This document shows, in pieces, positions 15,998 through 24,741 of a DNA stretch of 40,883 nucleotides. The DNA is from Phycisphaerales bacterium. Its GTDB lineage: Bacteria; Planctomycetota; Phycisphaerae; UBA1845; Fen-1342. Below the pieces are notes generated by a model. That model worked only from the letters and a program-made list of their open reading frames with translations, did no database searches and had not been told where the DNA came from. The position numbers and the translations under genes were made by a program. The stretch spans positions 1 to 40,883 of the forward strand of contig JAEUIR010000012.1 in assembly GCA_016795025.1 (NCBI GenBank), given 5' to 3'. Each line of letters begins with the position of its first letter. Within the stretch, counting starts at the first letter, position 1.

Positions 15998-17392
15998 TCA
16001 ACGATCTGTTTTTGAATCTTCGGCGTGCCGCCGCGGCGGTAACGGATCGGCCCCGTGCAAAACTACTGGCTTCTTGCCGCCTGAAATGATGATTCCGCTC
16101 CAGCGCAGGCGATCGAAATCCCATGTTCGCGTCACTTGAGCCAGGCATAATTCAACATCGGGCGCCACGCCATCGTCGAACACAACCTTGCCCATGTGGT
16201 TGATTTTCACTGGCGCCGCCCAGTCCACCAGATCGTCGCCTAACCAAATAACCACGTCATCGACGTTCTTGCGGCGTAGCGTAATGGTCTGGCCATCCAC
16301 CGACGCCTCGATGCGACCGAGTCGCTTGCGAATCTCGCGGGCGAGCGCGTCGCGCGGGTCTTCATCCTTGCGCAACGTGCCTTTGAATTCGGCGTTGTCA
16401 CCCCAGGACGGGCCGCGCCACGAGCGCGGCTCAACCCAATAGCTGGGGGCCTGTGCGAGGTTGCGAAACGTATGATGCAATTCTCGCGGCGCGTGCTGCC
16501 GGCGCGCCGCCAGCGCCTGGTCAAGCATCTCTGGCGGCGGCGCAATGCCGCCGTGTCCCTTGTCGGCGTACTCATGCGAAAGTAGCCGGAGGTTGAGCTT
16601 GGCGCACTCGGTCGCGAGCCTGCGATTGATGCCCGCGATTCCGCCCTGCGGGCTTTGATTCGCAAAAGTGACGTCGGTGGTGTCCTTCGCACCCCAGACT
16701 GCCGCGACGAGCGTGTGCCGTGCATTGGGCAGAAAATCGGGAAAGTACCTCTCGGTGTCGGGCAGAACGAGCGAACCCGCCAGCGGGATACACGCCGCGA
16801 ACTGATCGGGGTGAATGAGCGCGAGCGTCCACACGGTGTGCCCGCCGAGTGAATAGCCGGTCGCATACACGCGGTCGTTGTCGATATGGCATAGTTTTCG
16901 CAGGGCGATGAGAACTTCGACGTGCTCAGTCGAGGGCGGCCCGCCTTGGTTGATGACGCGCTGGCCATAGTCCGTCGGCGCGGCGATTACGAACTCATCC
17001 GCCCGCGCGCCGAGCATGCGCGATACGAACTCAATGAACTCAGCGCCGTCGCCGCCTGTGCCGTGATAGCCGACGATCAGCGGCCACGGCCGCTTCGGAT
17101 CATATGCTTGGGGAACGCGAACATGCACTGTGCGACTCTCGCCGTTTTCCAGCGCGACACTCAGCATCCGCGTTCCGGCGTCGAGCGGGTCATGCGCGCC
17201 GCACGTGTGCAACCAGGTCGGCATTTTCTTCATGTCCAGCGCCGCGTCGGCGGCGATGCGCCTGGCGATTGCGGCGCGCTCCGCGTCCCCGCCGGCGCGC
17301 AAATATTCGCGCAGCAATGAGGCGATCGTTGACTCGTCAGCCATGCTCCCGGAGACGACCAGAAGCGTGAACGTCGCGACAAGAATGCGCAT
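15998..17392 (-). CDS. Exported alpha/beta hydrolase (esterase/PHB-depolymerase-like)
   Basis: 464 residues with an N-terminal signal sequence (MRILVATFTLLVVSGSMA). The hydrolase fold shows WPLIVGYHGTGGDG (oxyanion-hole region, 103-116), the nucleophile elbow GYSLGG with Ser181, and a late EYADKGHGG that could hold the catalytic histidine. A distinct C-terminal part of about 150 residues (from roughly WVEPRSWRGPSWGDNAEFKG) resembles the carbohydrate- or matrix-facing tail of planctomycete esterases. It likely cleaves an ester or polymer outside the cytoplasm; the substrate is unknown. Its partner downstream is the enolase-superfamily gene. Upstream, 60 bases away, is motB. Confidence 0.8.
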   Translation of the reverse strand: MRILVATFTLLVVSGSMADESTIASLLREYLRAGGDAERAAIARRIAADAALDMKKMPTWLHTCGAHDPLDAGTRMLSVALENGESRTVHVRVPQAYDPKRPWPLIVGYHGTGGDGAEFIEFVSRMLGARADEFVIAAPTDYGQRVINQGGPPSTEHVEVLIALRKLCHIDNDRVYATGYSLGGHTVWTLALIHPDQFAACIPLAGSLVLPDTERYFPDFLPNARHTLVAAVWGAKDTTDVTFANQSPQGGIAGINRRLATECAKLNLRLLSHEYADKGHGGIAPPPEMLDQALAARRQHAPRELHHTFRNLAQAPSYWVEPRSWRGPSWGDNAEFKGTLRKDEDPRDALAREIRKRLGRIEASVDGQTITLRRKNVDDVVIWLGDDLVDWAAPVKINHMGKVVFDDGVAPDVELCLAQVTRTWDFDRLRWSGIIISGGKKPVVLHGADPLPPRRHAEDSKTDR

Positions 17393-17452
17393 GCCGGTAT
17401 TTTACGGCCGCTCTCGAATTTCGCGCTGGGCAGGGAGGTGAAAATGAAACTG

Positions 17453-18331
17453 TTAGTGCCCGCCTGAATGACCTTCGTCGGCCTTGCCGGCGCCGGATGG
17501 GCTTTCGCTCCCGCGCGGAGCGTTTGATTCGCTAGAGGGGGAGCGGTCGGTGACGATCACTTCCACACGCTGATTCACACGATGCGCGGACAAGTCATAG
17601 GCGATCGCGTTAATCCGATCGGTGTCCGCCGCGGAGATCAACTGCAATTGGCTCCAGGAAACCCCGCATTCAGACAGCGCCGACGCCACGATCCAGGCCC
17701 GCTCGTAGGAAAGATGCATGCCGCGATCATCGCGGCCATACGCCTCGGCCGTGCTGACATGGCCATGCACTTCGACGATTGATTGCCGGCCGCGAAGTCG
17801 ATTGCAAAGCTGGCGAATGTCATTCTGAGCGTCCGCATCAAGTTCCGTCGCGCCATCGGCAAACATGATCTTTCCGCCCATGCCCAGATAATCACTGGGC
17901 CGGATCGACTTCGTTTCTTTCTCCTTGCCGACAGTCGAATTTTCGTCGGCCGGACCAGCGCCTTGCGAGAGCTTTTCGCGCAAACGATGCACCAGCGGTT
18001 GCTCGTTCGGATCGTCTGATTGCGGATCGACGGGGTTATTAAACGCTTCGCGAATGGATAAGAAACCGTCGAGAAGCGCGGGCGGCAACCCGCCTTGTTC
18101 AGGCTGATTCGGCGAACCAGCGCCGCCGCTTGCCGGCTTCATGTTCAGCGCCAGCAAAATGACGAAAAAGCCCATTTGCAACATGACGTTGTCGGCAAAT
18201 GAAATCAGCCATTCCGGCGCCCCTTCGTGCTCGCCTTCGGCGTGGCCGCCACCGTGACCGCCGCCGCCGTGACCGCCGCCGCCATGGCCTTTGCCGCCAT
18301 GCTCGTCATGATCCTTGTGTTCGTCAGCCAT
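17453..18331 (-). CDS. motB: MotB-like flagellar stator protein with His/Gly-rich N-terminus
   Basis: 292 residues. A single membrane helix, WLISFADNVMLQMGFFVILLAL, carries the conserved proton-path Asp (FAD). The C-terminal OmpA-like peptidoglycan-binding domain includes ELDADAQNDIRQL, VEVHGHVS and AHRVNQRVEVIV. Before the helix, the first 35 or so residues are HDEHGGKGHGGGGHGGGG-like, with about ten histidines, and the C-terminus again ends GHSGGH. Such His clusters are not needed for stator function and suggest metal binding (inference). It begins 4 bases after motA on the same strand. MotB anchors the stator to peptidoglycan and couples ion flow to flagellar rotation. Confidence 0.9.
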   Translation of the reverse strand: MADEHKDHDEHGGKGHGGGGHGGGGHGGGHAEGEHEGAPEWLISFADNVMLQMGFFVILLALNMKPASGGAGSPNQPEQGGLPPALLDGFLSIREAFNNPVDPQSDDPNEQPLVHRLREKLSQGAGPADENSTVGKEKETKSIRPSDYLGMGGKIMFADGATELDADAQNDIRQLCNRLRGRQSIVEVHGHVSTAEAYGRDDRGMHLSYERAWIVASALSECGVSWSQLQLISAADTDRINAIAYDLSAHRVNQRVEVIVTDRSPSSESNAPRGSESPSGAGKADEGHSGGH

Positions 18332-18335
18332 CGCG

Positions 18336-19112
18336 TCACGCCGCCTTCAGCTTGGTGCGCGCCACGGAGGGAACAAACGCGAGCATCTTGTCCAGCGTCA
18401 CGCGCGGGTTGTCGCCCGATTGAATCGACATGATGCCGGTCAATATCATCTCGCGATTCACGATCTCCTCGCCGGACCGCAGCGCCAGCTTGTCGCCGAT
18501 CGGGCCGGCCACCGCGTTCGCGAGAACCGTACCATACATGGTGGCGACGACGGCCACTGCGAGCATGTGCCCCATCGTTTCGATGTCGCCGCCGAGTTGG
18601 CCGAACATGCCGATCTGGCCAATCAGCGTCGCCACCAGCCCGTAGCCCGGCGAATAGAGCTTGATCAGGTCAAAGAACTTCTTGCCGGCCTTGTGGCGAT
18701 CCTGCATGGCCAGCACCTCCATGCGCAGCGTCATTTCGATGCTCGCGGGGTCGATGCCGTCCACAACCATTCGCATCCCGGCCTGAAGGAACGGGTCTTT
18801 GATGCCCTGCACTTCGCTCTCCAGCGCGAGCACGCCGTCGCGGCGGGCCTTTTCGGCAAGATCGTTCATAGTCTTGATGACGTCTCCCGCGCCAACTCCC
18901 TTATGAAACATGAAGCTCTTGAAATAGCCGCCGACGCACTTGATTTTCTCCATCGGCATCGCCATAAAAATGACGCTGATCGTGCCGCCGAAGACCATGA
19001 CCAGGCCCTTCTCGGAATAGAACATTTCCCAGTGGCCGTGCGACGCGCGATACGCGACATACACGCATGCGACGACGCCGAGCAGCGATCCGATGAGACT
19101 GGCCTTATCCAT
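18336..19112 (-). CDS. motA: MotA/TolQ-type flagellar stator channel protein
   Basis: 258 residues with four membrane helices. Typical MotA blocks are DKASLIGSLLGVVACV, GLVMVFGGTISVIFMAMPM, GMRMVVDGIDPASIE, FFDLIKLYSPGYGLVATLIGQIGM and MYGTVLANAVAGPIGDKL. The ATG at 19112 begins the conserved part and has GGAGG upstream at a slightly long spacing; a longer frame upstream is not conserved. With the adjacent motB it forms an ion-driven stator for flagella. No other flagellar genes are in the window, so the rest of the motor must be encoded elsewhere. Confidence 0.93.
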   Translation of the reverse strand: MDKASLIGSLLGVVACVYVAYRASHGHWEMFYSEKGLVMVFGGTISVIFMAMPMEKIKCVGGYFKSFMFHKGVGAGDVIKTMNDLAEKARRDGVLALESEVQGIKDPFLQAGMRMVVDGIDPASIEMTLRMEVLAMQDRHKAGKKFFDLIKLYSPGYGLVATLIGQIGMFGQLGGDIETMGHMLAVAVVATMYGTVLANAVAGPIGDKLALRSGEEIVNREMILTGIMSIQSGDNPRVTLDKMLAFVPSVARTKLKAA

Positions 19113-19287
19113 GTTGACGCACCGCCTCCGCGCTGTGCCGCTGCTCGCGCAAGAACGACACGCGCGCTGCTGCAACACACGATCGGTTCATCGGCTCGAT
19201 GCGGAGACAACTGCACTGCATCACGTCGATACCGCGGAACAGGTCGCGATCACCTGTTTATGGGGCGGCCGCGGCGGTTTCCGGCAG

Positions 19288-20637
19288 TCACTTTTCGGCG
19301 TCGATCACGGTGATGAATCTCCGCTCCGCCACGAAAGATTTGGTGAGAACCGCCCTGATATCGTCGGCCGACAGCTTGCGAAGGCGGCCGGCGACGCCAT
19401 CCACGTCGTGATCGAATAACATCTCGCGCATCGTCATTTGCAGCGCGGCGTTGCCGATGATCATGTTCACAGCGTTGCCTGGCGGAGATTGCGCTGCGTT
19501 GCGCGGCAGCGCCTTGGCCATCCGGTCGATCGTGGCTTTTGTCAACGGCTGTTCCAACACCATCTGCTCAAGCATCATGCGAATCTGCGGCGCGGCCACG
19601 GGCACCAGTTCCGCAATCGATGTGTCGATCCCGGCCTCTAGCGCGTTTCGCGCTTCGGCGAGCTGCGCCTGGGCGGACGGTGCGCCGTATATGAAAAACG
19701 GCAAGCGTCCGACGGGCCACGATTGATTGGAGACAAATATCGCCGATCCCCACTCCTTGCTCAGCGAACCCTGCGCGAGCTTTCCGTAAAGCAGATTGCC
19801 GAAGAGCGTCAGTACCACGCGCGAATCCGCGTCGTCGGGCGGTTCATAAGCGACGCATATGGCGCGCGGCCGCGCGTCCCATGTAATCGTCGTCTCGCGC
19901 GCAGCCCTGCTCCAAACAGTTTTCGCGGACTGCGGCGCAGCAAGCTTGATGTCGCCCAGCACCTCGCGTGCCGCCGCCAAGGCGCCATCTGAGTTGACGC
20001 CCCCGACGATCACCAACGTCAGTTGCGCCGGCGTAAAGTTGGCCGAGATGTAAGCGTGCATTTGTTCAGACGTGAAATTCTCCAATCCGCCCCGCACCAA
20101 TCCGCGCCGCCGGCCATGCTGCCACGCCTGGTTCAGCACCATAAAAGCATGCTTGACCATGCCGCCCATCGGGTTCCGCTCCACCGCATCGGTTTCGGCG
20201 TAACAGCGCGGCGCTTCTTGCAGGATCAGCTCGCGCGGCGGCGCTGTCATTCGCAGCCGAGCCGCTTCGACGCGGAGCGCTTCGCCAAGCTGATCCGCCG
20301 GACCAGTGAAATCGAAATAGGTGAACGTCGGCAGCGTTTCGGCGTTCGCGCGGCCAATTGAATTCAGTTTCTCAAACGATCCCGGCTCGCCCCCGAAGCA
20401 GCGCAAATGCTCGGCGAGATGCGCGGCCTGCGTCATGTCGGCCGGCTCATCGACGAACCCGGTCGAATACGCGGCGATGACCGCGACCTGATCGATTCCG
20501 TCCACAGGCCGCACAATCACTGTCGCTCCGTTCGCGAGGCGTTCTCTGCGACTCTGACTTTCGCCGCCCTGCGCGACGCTGACCAGAGCCAAAAGCGCCA
20601 GCGCGCAACAGCTCCCAATACGCTTCAAGCGAGTCAT
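19288..20637 (-). CDS. M16 family (insulinase-like) zinc peptidase, exported
   Basis: 449 residues with a signal peptide (RIGSCCALALLALVSVAQG). The M16 inverted zinc motif HxxEH is HLAEH at 73-77, in the usual context TGFVDEPADMTQAAHLAEHL. The third zinc ligand, expected about 76 residues later, falls in the block ELILQEAPRCYAETDAVERNP but I cannot say which Glu. A second M16 half (FTSEQMHAYISANFTPAQLTLVIVGG and onward) follows. It probably degrades peptides outside the cytoplasm; many M16B proteins work as pairs, but no partner is adjacent. It lies upstream of motA on the same strand with a 175-base gap. Confidence 0.88.
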   Translation of the reverse strand: MTRLKRIGSCCALALLALVSVAQGGESQSRRERLANGATVIVRPVDGIDQVAVIAAYSTGFVDEPADMTQAAHLAEHLRCFGGEPGSFEKLNSIGRANAETLPTFTYFDFTGPADQLGEALRVEAARLRMTAPPRELILQEAPRCYAETDAVERNPMGGMVKHAFMVLNQAWQHGRRRGLVRGGLENFTSEQMHAYISANFTPAQLTLVIVGGVNSDGALAAAREVLGDIKLAAPQSAKTVWSRAARETTITWDARPRAICVAYEPPDDADSRVVLTLFGNLLYGKLAQGSLSKEWGSAIFVSNQSWPVGRLPFFIYGAPSAQAQLAEARNALEAGIDTSIAELVPVAAPQIRMMLEQMVLEQPLTKATIDRMAKALPRNAAQSPPGNAVNMIIGNAALQMTMREMLFDHDVDGVAGRLRKLSADDIRAVLTKSFVAERRFITVIDAEK

Positions 20638-20682
20638 CGTTTTTCTCCAACCTGGTGTTATGAGGATCCGACAGCCGTGCGG

Positions 20683-21048
20683 CTATGAGTTTCGAAGAGC
20701 GGCCGCATCGAGTTTTCTCGCTTCAGCCTGCATATACGCGCGATGCGCTAGAATGACAAATACCGTCGAGAGCACAGTCGTAATAAGCCCGCACAGCGCC
20801 GGCGCGAACCAGATACCGAAGGGCTGCTGCCGGGCCAATGCAAAGCCCGCCAATGCCAGTTGTGAGACGCCGACAACAATCAGCACGAACCACAGGCTCA
20901 TGACTGCGCCGCGCGCCTTGCCGCGCTGCGCCGCCAGCATGCACAGCGGCGCGATGAGCCCCAGCAGCGATCCGCCACCGCCACCGCCGATCGCGCCGTA
21001 CATTGCGCCGAACCAGTTCGGATCGAACCAAGGCGTAACCGCGAGCAT
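20683..21048 (-). CDS. Small membrane protein, unknown function
   Basis: 121 residues with three likely membrane helices: around AIGGGGGGSLLGLIAPLCML, then VMSLWFVLIVVGVSQLALAG, then WFAPALCGLITTVLSTVFVI. A six-glycine run precedes the first helix. It follows the DUF2089 gene by 52 bases on the same strand; this pairing of a DUF2089 regulator with a small 3-helix protein is one I associate with planctomycete genomes. It may be the regulator's target or partner. Function unknown. Confidence 0.75.
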   Translation of the reverse strand: MLAVTPWFDPNWFGAMYGAIGGGGGGSLLGLIAPLCMLAAQRGKARGAVMSLWFVLIVVGVSQLALAGFALARQQPFGIWFAPALCGLITTVLSTVFVILAHRAYMQAEARKLDAAALRNS

Positions 21049-21100
21049 CGTCAGCTCCCACGTCGGAAGTCAACTGCGAGCATTCACGCCCGAGCGAGCG

Positions 21101-21421
21101 TTATTGCGAATCCCGGTGTTCGCGCCAGGCGCGTTGCACTTGCTTGGCCGCGCCGGACGAAATCTCGCCGCGCTCCAGCAGCCGCGCGAGCAACTCGCTC
21201 ATCGGATCCGGTTTTCGTCCGGCGACGATCGCCCGCAAACGCTCGATAATCTGGTCCAGACGCGCGCGGATCGTCGGATAGCTCACCGAATATTCGGCTG
21301 CCACGTCTTTAAGCGATCCGGAAGCCAGCACAAAGCGCGTGATGAATTCCAGGTCGGACTCATCCAATGCGAATAGCGGGCTGCGTGAATGTTCAGGCTT
21401 GGTCACCGGCGCATCCGCCAC
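21101..21421 (-). CDS. DUF2089 domain protein, likely DNA-binding regulator
   Basis: 106 residues. The core LDESDLEFITRFVLASGSLKD followed by VAAEYSVSYPTIRARLDQII is the DUF2089 signature, with a helix-turn-helix in SLKDVAAEYSVSYPTIRARL. The C-terminal part (LARLLERGEISSGAAKQVQR) may help dimerise. DUF2089 proteins are presumed transcription regulators; targets are mostly unknown. The leader upstream holds four 16-bp tandem repeats that could be its own operator. The small membrane-protein gene follows in the same orientation. Confidence 0.85.
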   Translation of the reverse strand: MADAPVTKPEHSRSPLFALDESDLEFITRFVLASGSLKDVAAEYSVSYPTIRARLDQIIERLRAIVAGRKPDPMSELLARLLERGEISSGAAKQVQRAWREHRDSQ

Positions 21422-21455
21422 GTCGCGACTGCGGAATCAACCACCAGTCAAGAGC

Positions 21456-21519
21456 TCCTGTCTGATCAAAGTCCTGTCTGATCAGAGTCCTGTCTGATCA
21501 GAGCCCTGTCTGATCAGAG
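21456..21519. repeat. Four head-to-tail 16-bp repeats, unit TCCTGTCTGATCAGAG
   Basis: Units occupy 21456-21471, 21472-21487, 21488-21503 and 21504-21519. The second and third are identical; the first differs at one base (AAAG for AGAG) and the fourth at its first base. Each unit contains the palindrome TGATCA. They sit 35 bases before the DUF2089 start codon, inside its predicted leader. Confidence 0.9.
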
Positions 21520-21585
21520 CCGCGACCGTAAGGGAGCGGTTGCTCGATAGCCTTGGTGTCGCGTTTCGCCAGGCACTCTCAGTAC

Positions 21586-21594
21586 AGTATAGCA
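21586..21594 (-). promoter_or_regulatory. Candidate extended -10 promoter for the DUF2089 gene
   Basis: Read on the minus strand, TGC-TATACT at 21594-21586 matches the extended -10 form TGn-TATAAT. It lies in an AT-rich stretch upstream of the tandem repeats. No strong -35 is seen. A start near 21579 would place the four tandem repeats in the 5' leader. Confidence 0.4.
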
Positions 21595-21703
21595 CCGGTT
21601 CAATAAAATGAAAGTGTATTTTAATTTTATTTATCGCAAAATTGTCGCCGCCCTTGTCGGGCCGGCGGGCCGCTGTCGCTGCCTTCGCGTCCGGAATCAC
21701 CAG

Positions 21704-23698
21704 CTATGGGCACTCTCCGAGCAGGCAATCCACGAACGGATCAACATCGAAATTATTGAGTCGACCGTCGAAGTTCATGTCCGCCCGCATGCGGCCGCAT
21801 CCGGGCCAGCAGGCCGCATACATCTCGGCGTCTTCCATCGCGACGATGAACGGCTCGATGTCGATGCCGTCTTTCGCGCCGTCGCAGTTCATGTCGCCGG
21901 CGTTTTCGCAAATGTCCAACCGGCCGTTGCGATTGTCGTCCGCGCGCAAACCACGAAAGATGTCGCGCAGATCGGATTCGTTATTCCGGTCGCAATCGGA
22001 CGCCGGAATCGTGCATACAGCCTCAAAACCGTCGAAGTCCGAATCCTCCACCATCGAATCGCCATTGAAGTCCATCATCTCGCAACCAGCGCTGATCCCG
22101 CCGGGATTGCAACCGGTCCAACAATCCACCAGCGCATTGAAATCGACCAGATCAACTACGCCGTCCGCGTTGGTGTCGCCCAACGCCGCCGGCGGATAGA
22201 GCGTCCACTTTCGATTGGCGGGATAATTCGTCAGCGTCCGCATCGCCCCGCCCGGCCACTTCACGCGAATCTCATCCATGATTTCCGAGTCGTTCAGGCC
22301 GAAATGGGCAATCAGGTCATCCTGGGATTTGTAAGCGCTGCCGGCGATGACCTCTCGAACCTGCCAAGCCTGTCCGGTGCGCACGTCGATGTTTGTTCCG
22401 ACGCCCCAGCGATTATGCCCTTCTCCGACGACTCGAAATTTCGCCCATGATCGCGTTTCGCCTTCGTGGTTGATGTACAGGCGAACGCGGGAGCTGGTCG
22501 GCGCGACTGCGAAATCGATGTCGCCATCGCCGTCGATGTCCGCGCCGGCAACACAAAACGAGTTGGCTCGCAGCCCGACGCCCATTGCGGCCGCCACATC
22601 CGTCGCCGGCCACCCGCCGTTATTGTCGAACAGAAAGTTCGGCGTATTCACAGAGCAAACGTACAAGTCCTGCCAACCGTCATGATCGTAATCGAACATC
22701 AGCGCGCCCCAACCAACGTGATAGCCGGCCACGCCTGCTTCGGCGGCGCGATCCACAAACGTCCCGTCGCCCTGATTCAGATACAGATAATTTCCGACCG
22801 GCAAATTCGTGACGTAAATGTCCTGAAAGCCGTTATTGTCGTAATCTCCCATTGTGGTGCTCATCGCGTCGATGCACCCGTCTGTTCCGGATTGCTGTGA
22901 GATATCGACATAGTCTCCATCTACGTTCTCGAACATCATGTTGCGCCAGGCACAATTAGCGCTCGCGCCTTTATCATTGGAAATGTAAAGGTCAGCATCG
23001 GCATCACGATCAAAGTCGAAAAAACCGGGTTGCCAGGTCGGTGCGTCGCCGGCATCGACATGCTGCGCTTCGGCCAAATCGACGAACGTGCCGTCCCCGC
23101 GGTTACGGTAGAGCTTGTTCATCACCGGCGAGCCTTCGCCGTTGGGCATTGTCGAGCCAGTTCGGTTGCCCACATACAAATCAAGCCAGCCGTCGCCGTC
23201 AAAGTCCGCCCAGCAAGACCCCATCCCCGCCCCGTCGTCATTTACTCCGGCCGCCGCGCTTACATCAGTGAACGTGAAATTGCCGTTGTTGCGAAGCAGA
23301 TGATGCCCCGCCATATAAGTAGTGATGTAAATATCCAAATCGCCGTCGCCGTCATAGTCGCCGCACGAGACGCCGGAAGCCTGCGGAAGTGAAGCGATGC
23401 CTGATGTCGTGCGACGGTCGATAAACGAACCCAAACCGTTGTTCTGAAAAATGCCGATGGTCGGGGCGGAGCCGGTCCGGCCCAGCGTGATCAAATCCGG
23501 TGTACCGTCGTTGTTCAGATCGGCAAATGCCAGGCCGCAGCCAAACGCGTTCGGGTATTGAACGGTGTAATTGACACCGCGAGCAACCGCTTCCTCGGTG
23601 AATGGTTGTTGTGCAAGCGCAACGATGCTCGCGGACCCCGCGATGCCCGAAACCTGGGCCAATACGCGGATTGAGCCGCGCCGACTCTGTACGAACAT
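21704..23698 (-). CDS. CRTAC1-like FG-GAP/ASPIC-UnbV secreted protein with C-terminal FDxDPF pair
   Basis: 664 residues. From the ATG at 23698, which follows a strong AGGAGG, the N-terminus is a signal peptide (VLAQVSGIAGSASIVALA). Then come several FG-GAP/VCBS calcium-loop repeats (CGDYDGDGDLDIYITTY, WADFDGDGWLDLYVGNR, MGDYDNNGFQDIYVTN, MFDYDHDGWQDLYVCS, GADIDGDGDIDFAVAP), likely a beta-propeller. An ASPIC/UnbV domain follows (NRWGVGTNIDVRTG to DEIRVKWPGG). The end carries further Asp-rich loops and the pair GDMNCDGAKDGIDIEPF and ADMNFDGRLNNFDVDPF. It is extracellular or surface-bound, with adhesion or polysaccharide binding plausible. The frame is open to 23788, but the ribosome site favours 23698. 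Confidence 0.88.
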   Translation of the reverse strand: MFVQSRRGSIRVLAQVSGIAGSASIVALAQQPFTEEAVARGVNYTVQYPNAFGCGLAFADLNNDGTPDLITLGRTGSAPTIGIFQNNGLGSFIDRRTTSGIASLPQASGVSCGDYDGDGDLDIYITTYMAGHHLLRNNGNFTFTDVSAAAGVNDDGAGMGSCWADFDGDGWLDLYVGNRTGSTMPNGEGSPVMNKLYRNRGDGTFVDLAEAQHVDAGDAPTWQPGFFDFDRDADADLYISNDKGASANCAWRNMMFENVDGDYVDISQQSGTDGCIDAMSTTMGDYDNNGFQDIYVTNLPVGNYLYLNQGDGTFVDRAAEAGVAGYHVGWGALMFDYDHDGWQDLYVCSVNTPNFLFDNNGGWPATDVAAAMGVGLRANSFCVAGADIDGDGDIDFAVAPTSSRVRLYINHEGETRSWAKFRVVGEGHNRWGVGTNIDVRTGQAWQVREVIAGSAYKSQDDLIAHFGLNDSEIMDEIRVKWPGGAMRTLTNYPANRKWTLYPPAALGDTNADGVVDLVDFNALVDCWTGCNPGGISAGCEMMDFNGDSMVEDSDFDGFEAVCTIPASDCDRNNESDLRDIFRGLRADDNRNGRLDICENAGDMNCDGAKDGIDIEPFIVAMEDAEMYAACWPGCGRMRADMNFDGRLNNFDVDPFVDCLLGECP

Positions 23699-23938
23699 GC
23701 CGACACCTCCTGCAGCCTCTGCTTTTACGATATGTGGCTTGCCAAGCCGTCGAGACGACGGAGTCAAGCCATACCCGAACAGCAGCATGATAACCGGTCA
23801 CATTGCCCGCATCCAAAGCAATTTCTTCAGGCGATATCCGCCGGCCGGATGCGGCTGAAGTTCTCGGCCGCATGCCCCTTTCCCACTCACCACCCGTACA
23901 TTTCAAAAATCCTCCCCCAACCACGCTAGCATACGCCC

Positions 23939-24640
23939 ATGGAAACTCCCGACCTTGCCAGCGTCATCGCCAATCTCGACGCCGATCAGGCCGGGCGCTT
24001 GCGCGCATTCGTCGCTGCGCTGCTCGCCGAAAATGAGCGTGTCAATCTCACTGCCGTCCGCGACGCCGATACCGCGTGGCGCGTGCATGTCGAGGATAGC
24101 TTGGCGCTGCTCACCCTTTTGAACGACCGGCCGATTCGCTCGCTCCTCGATCTCGGCAGCGGCGGCGGCGTGCCGGGTTTGCCGCTCGCATGCGTCCTGC
24201 CCAACACGCGCATCACGCTTCTGGACGCCACCGCGAAAAAAATTGCCGCGTGCGATCGCATCGCCGGTTCGCTCGCCCTGACGAATGTGAGCTGCATCGC
24301 GGGCCGAGCCGAGGATCTCGCGCATGAAGCCGCGCATCGCGAGAAATTCGACGCGGTAACCGCGCGGGCGGTCGCAAAGCTCCCTTTGCTCATCGAATGG
24401 GCCGCCGGGTTTCTGATCAACGGAGGGTCCGCTTTTTTCTTCAAGACGCCCGCTGCCGAACACGAAATCGCCGATGCGCGTCGCGCTGCCGAGATTTGCC
24501 GCATGGGCTACGTTGTCGATTACCGCTATCGATTGACCGGTGAAACCGACGATCGCGTAATTTTCCATTACGAAAAACTCGCGCCATTGCCCATCCGCCT
24601 GCCGCGATCGTCCCAGGCCGCACAGCAAAAACCGCTGTAA
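23939..24640 (+). CDS. rsmG: 16S rRNA (guanine-527-N7)-methyltransferase
   Basis: SAM-dependent enzyme (GidB) that makes m7G527 in 16S rRNA; its loss gives low-level streptomycin resistance in other bacteria. 233 residues. Family motifs are NERVNLTAVRDADTAWRVHVEDSLALL, spanning roughly 33-59, the SAM loop LLDLGSGGGVPGLPLA, LLDATAKKIAACD and FDAVTARAVAKLPLL. The last 15 residues are a non-conserved tail. It is divergent from the FG-GAP gene. A weak hairpin terminator follows at 24642. Confidence 0.95.
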   Translation: METPDLASVIANLDADQAGRLRAFVAALLAENERVNLTAVRDADTAWRVHVEDSLALLTLLNDRPIRSLLDLGSGGGVPGLPLACVLPNTRITLLDATAKKIAACDRIAGSLALTNVSCIAGRAEDLAHEAAHREKFDAVTARAVAKLPLLIEWAAGFLINGGSAFFFKTPAAEHEIADARRAAEICRMGYVVDYRYRLTGETDDRVIFHYEKLAPLPIRLPRSSQAAQQKPL

Positions 24641-24641
24641 A

Positions 24642-24661
24642 CCCGGGAGACGCCGGGCTTT
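24642..24661 (+). terminator. Weak intrinsic terminator after rsmG
   Basis: CCCGG (24642-24646) and CCGGG (24653-24657) pair around a 6-base loop and are followed by CTTTT, directly after the rsmG stop. A short stem, so moderate support only. Confidence 0.4.
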
Positions 24662-24741
24662 TCGCGCGACGTAGCCCGTTGCCGGCGACTGGCCGCTGCG
24701 GATATTCCCGCGCGGCGCGCCGATTGCTACGATTCGCGATT

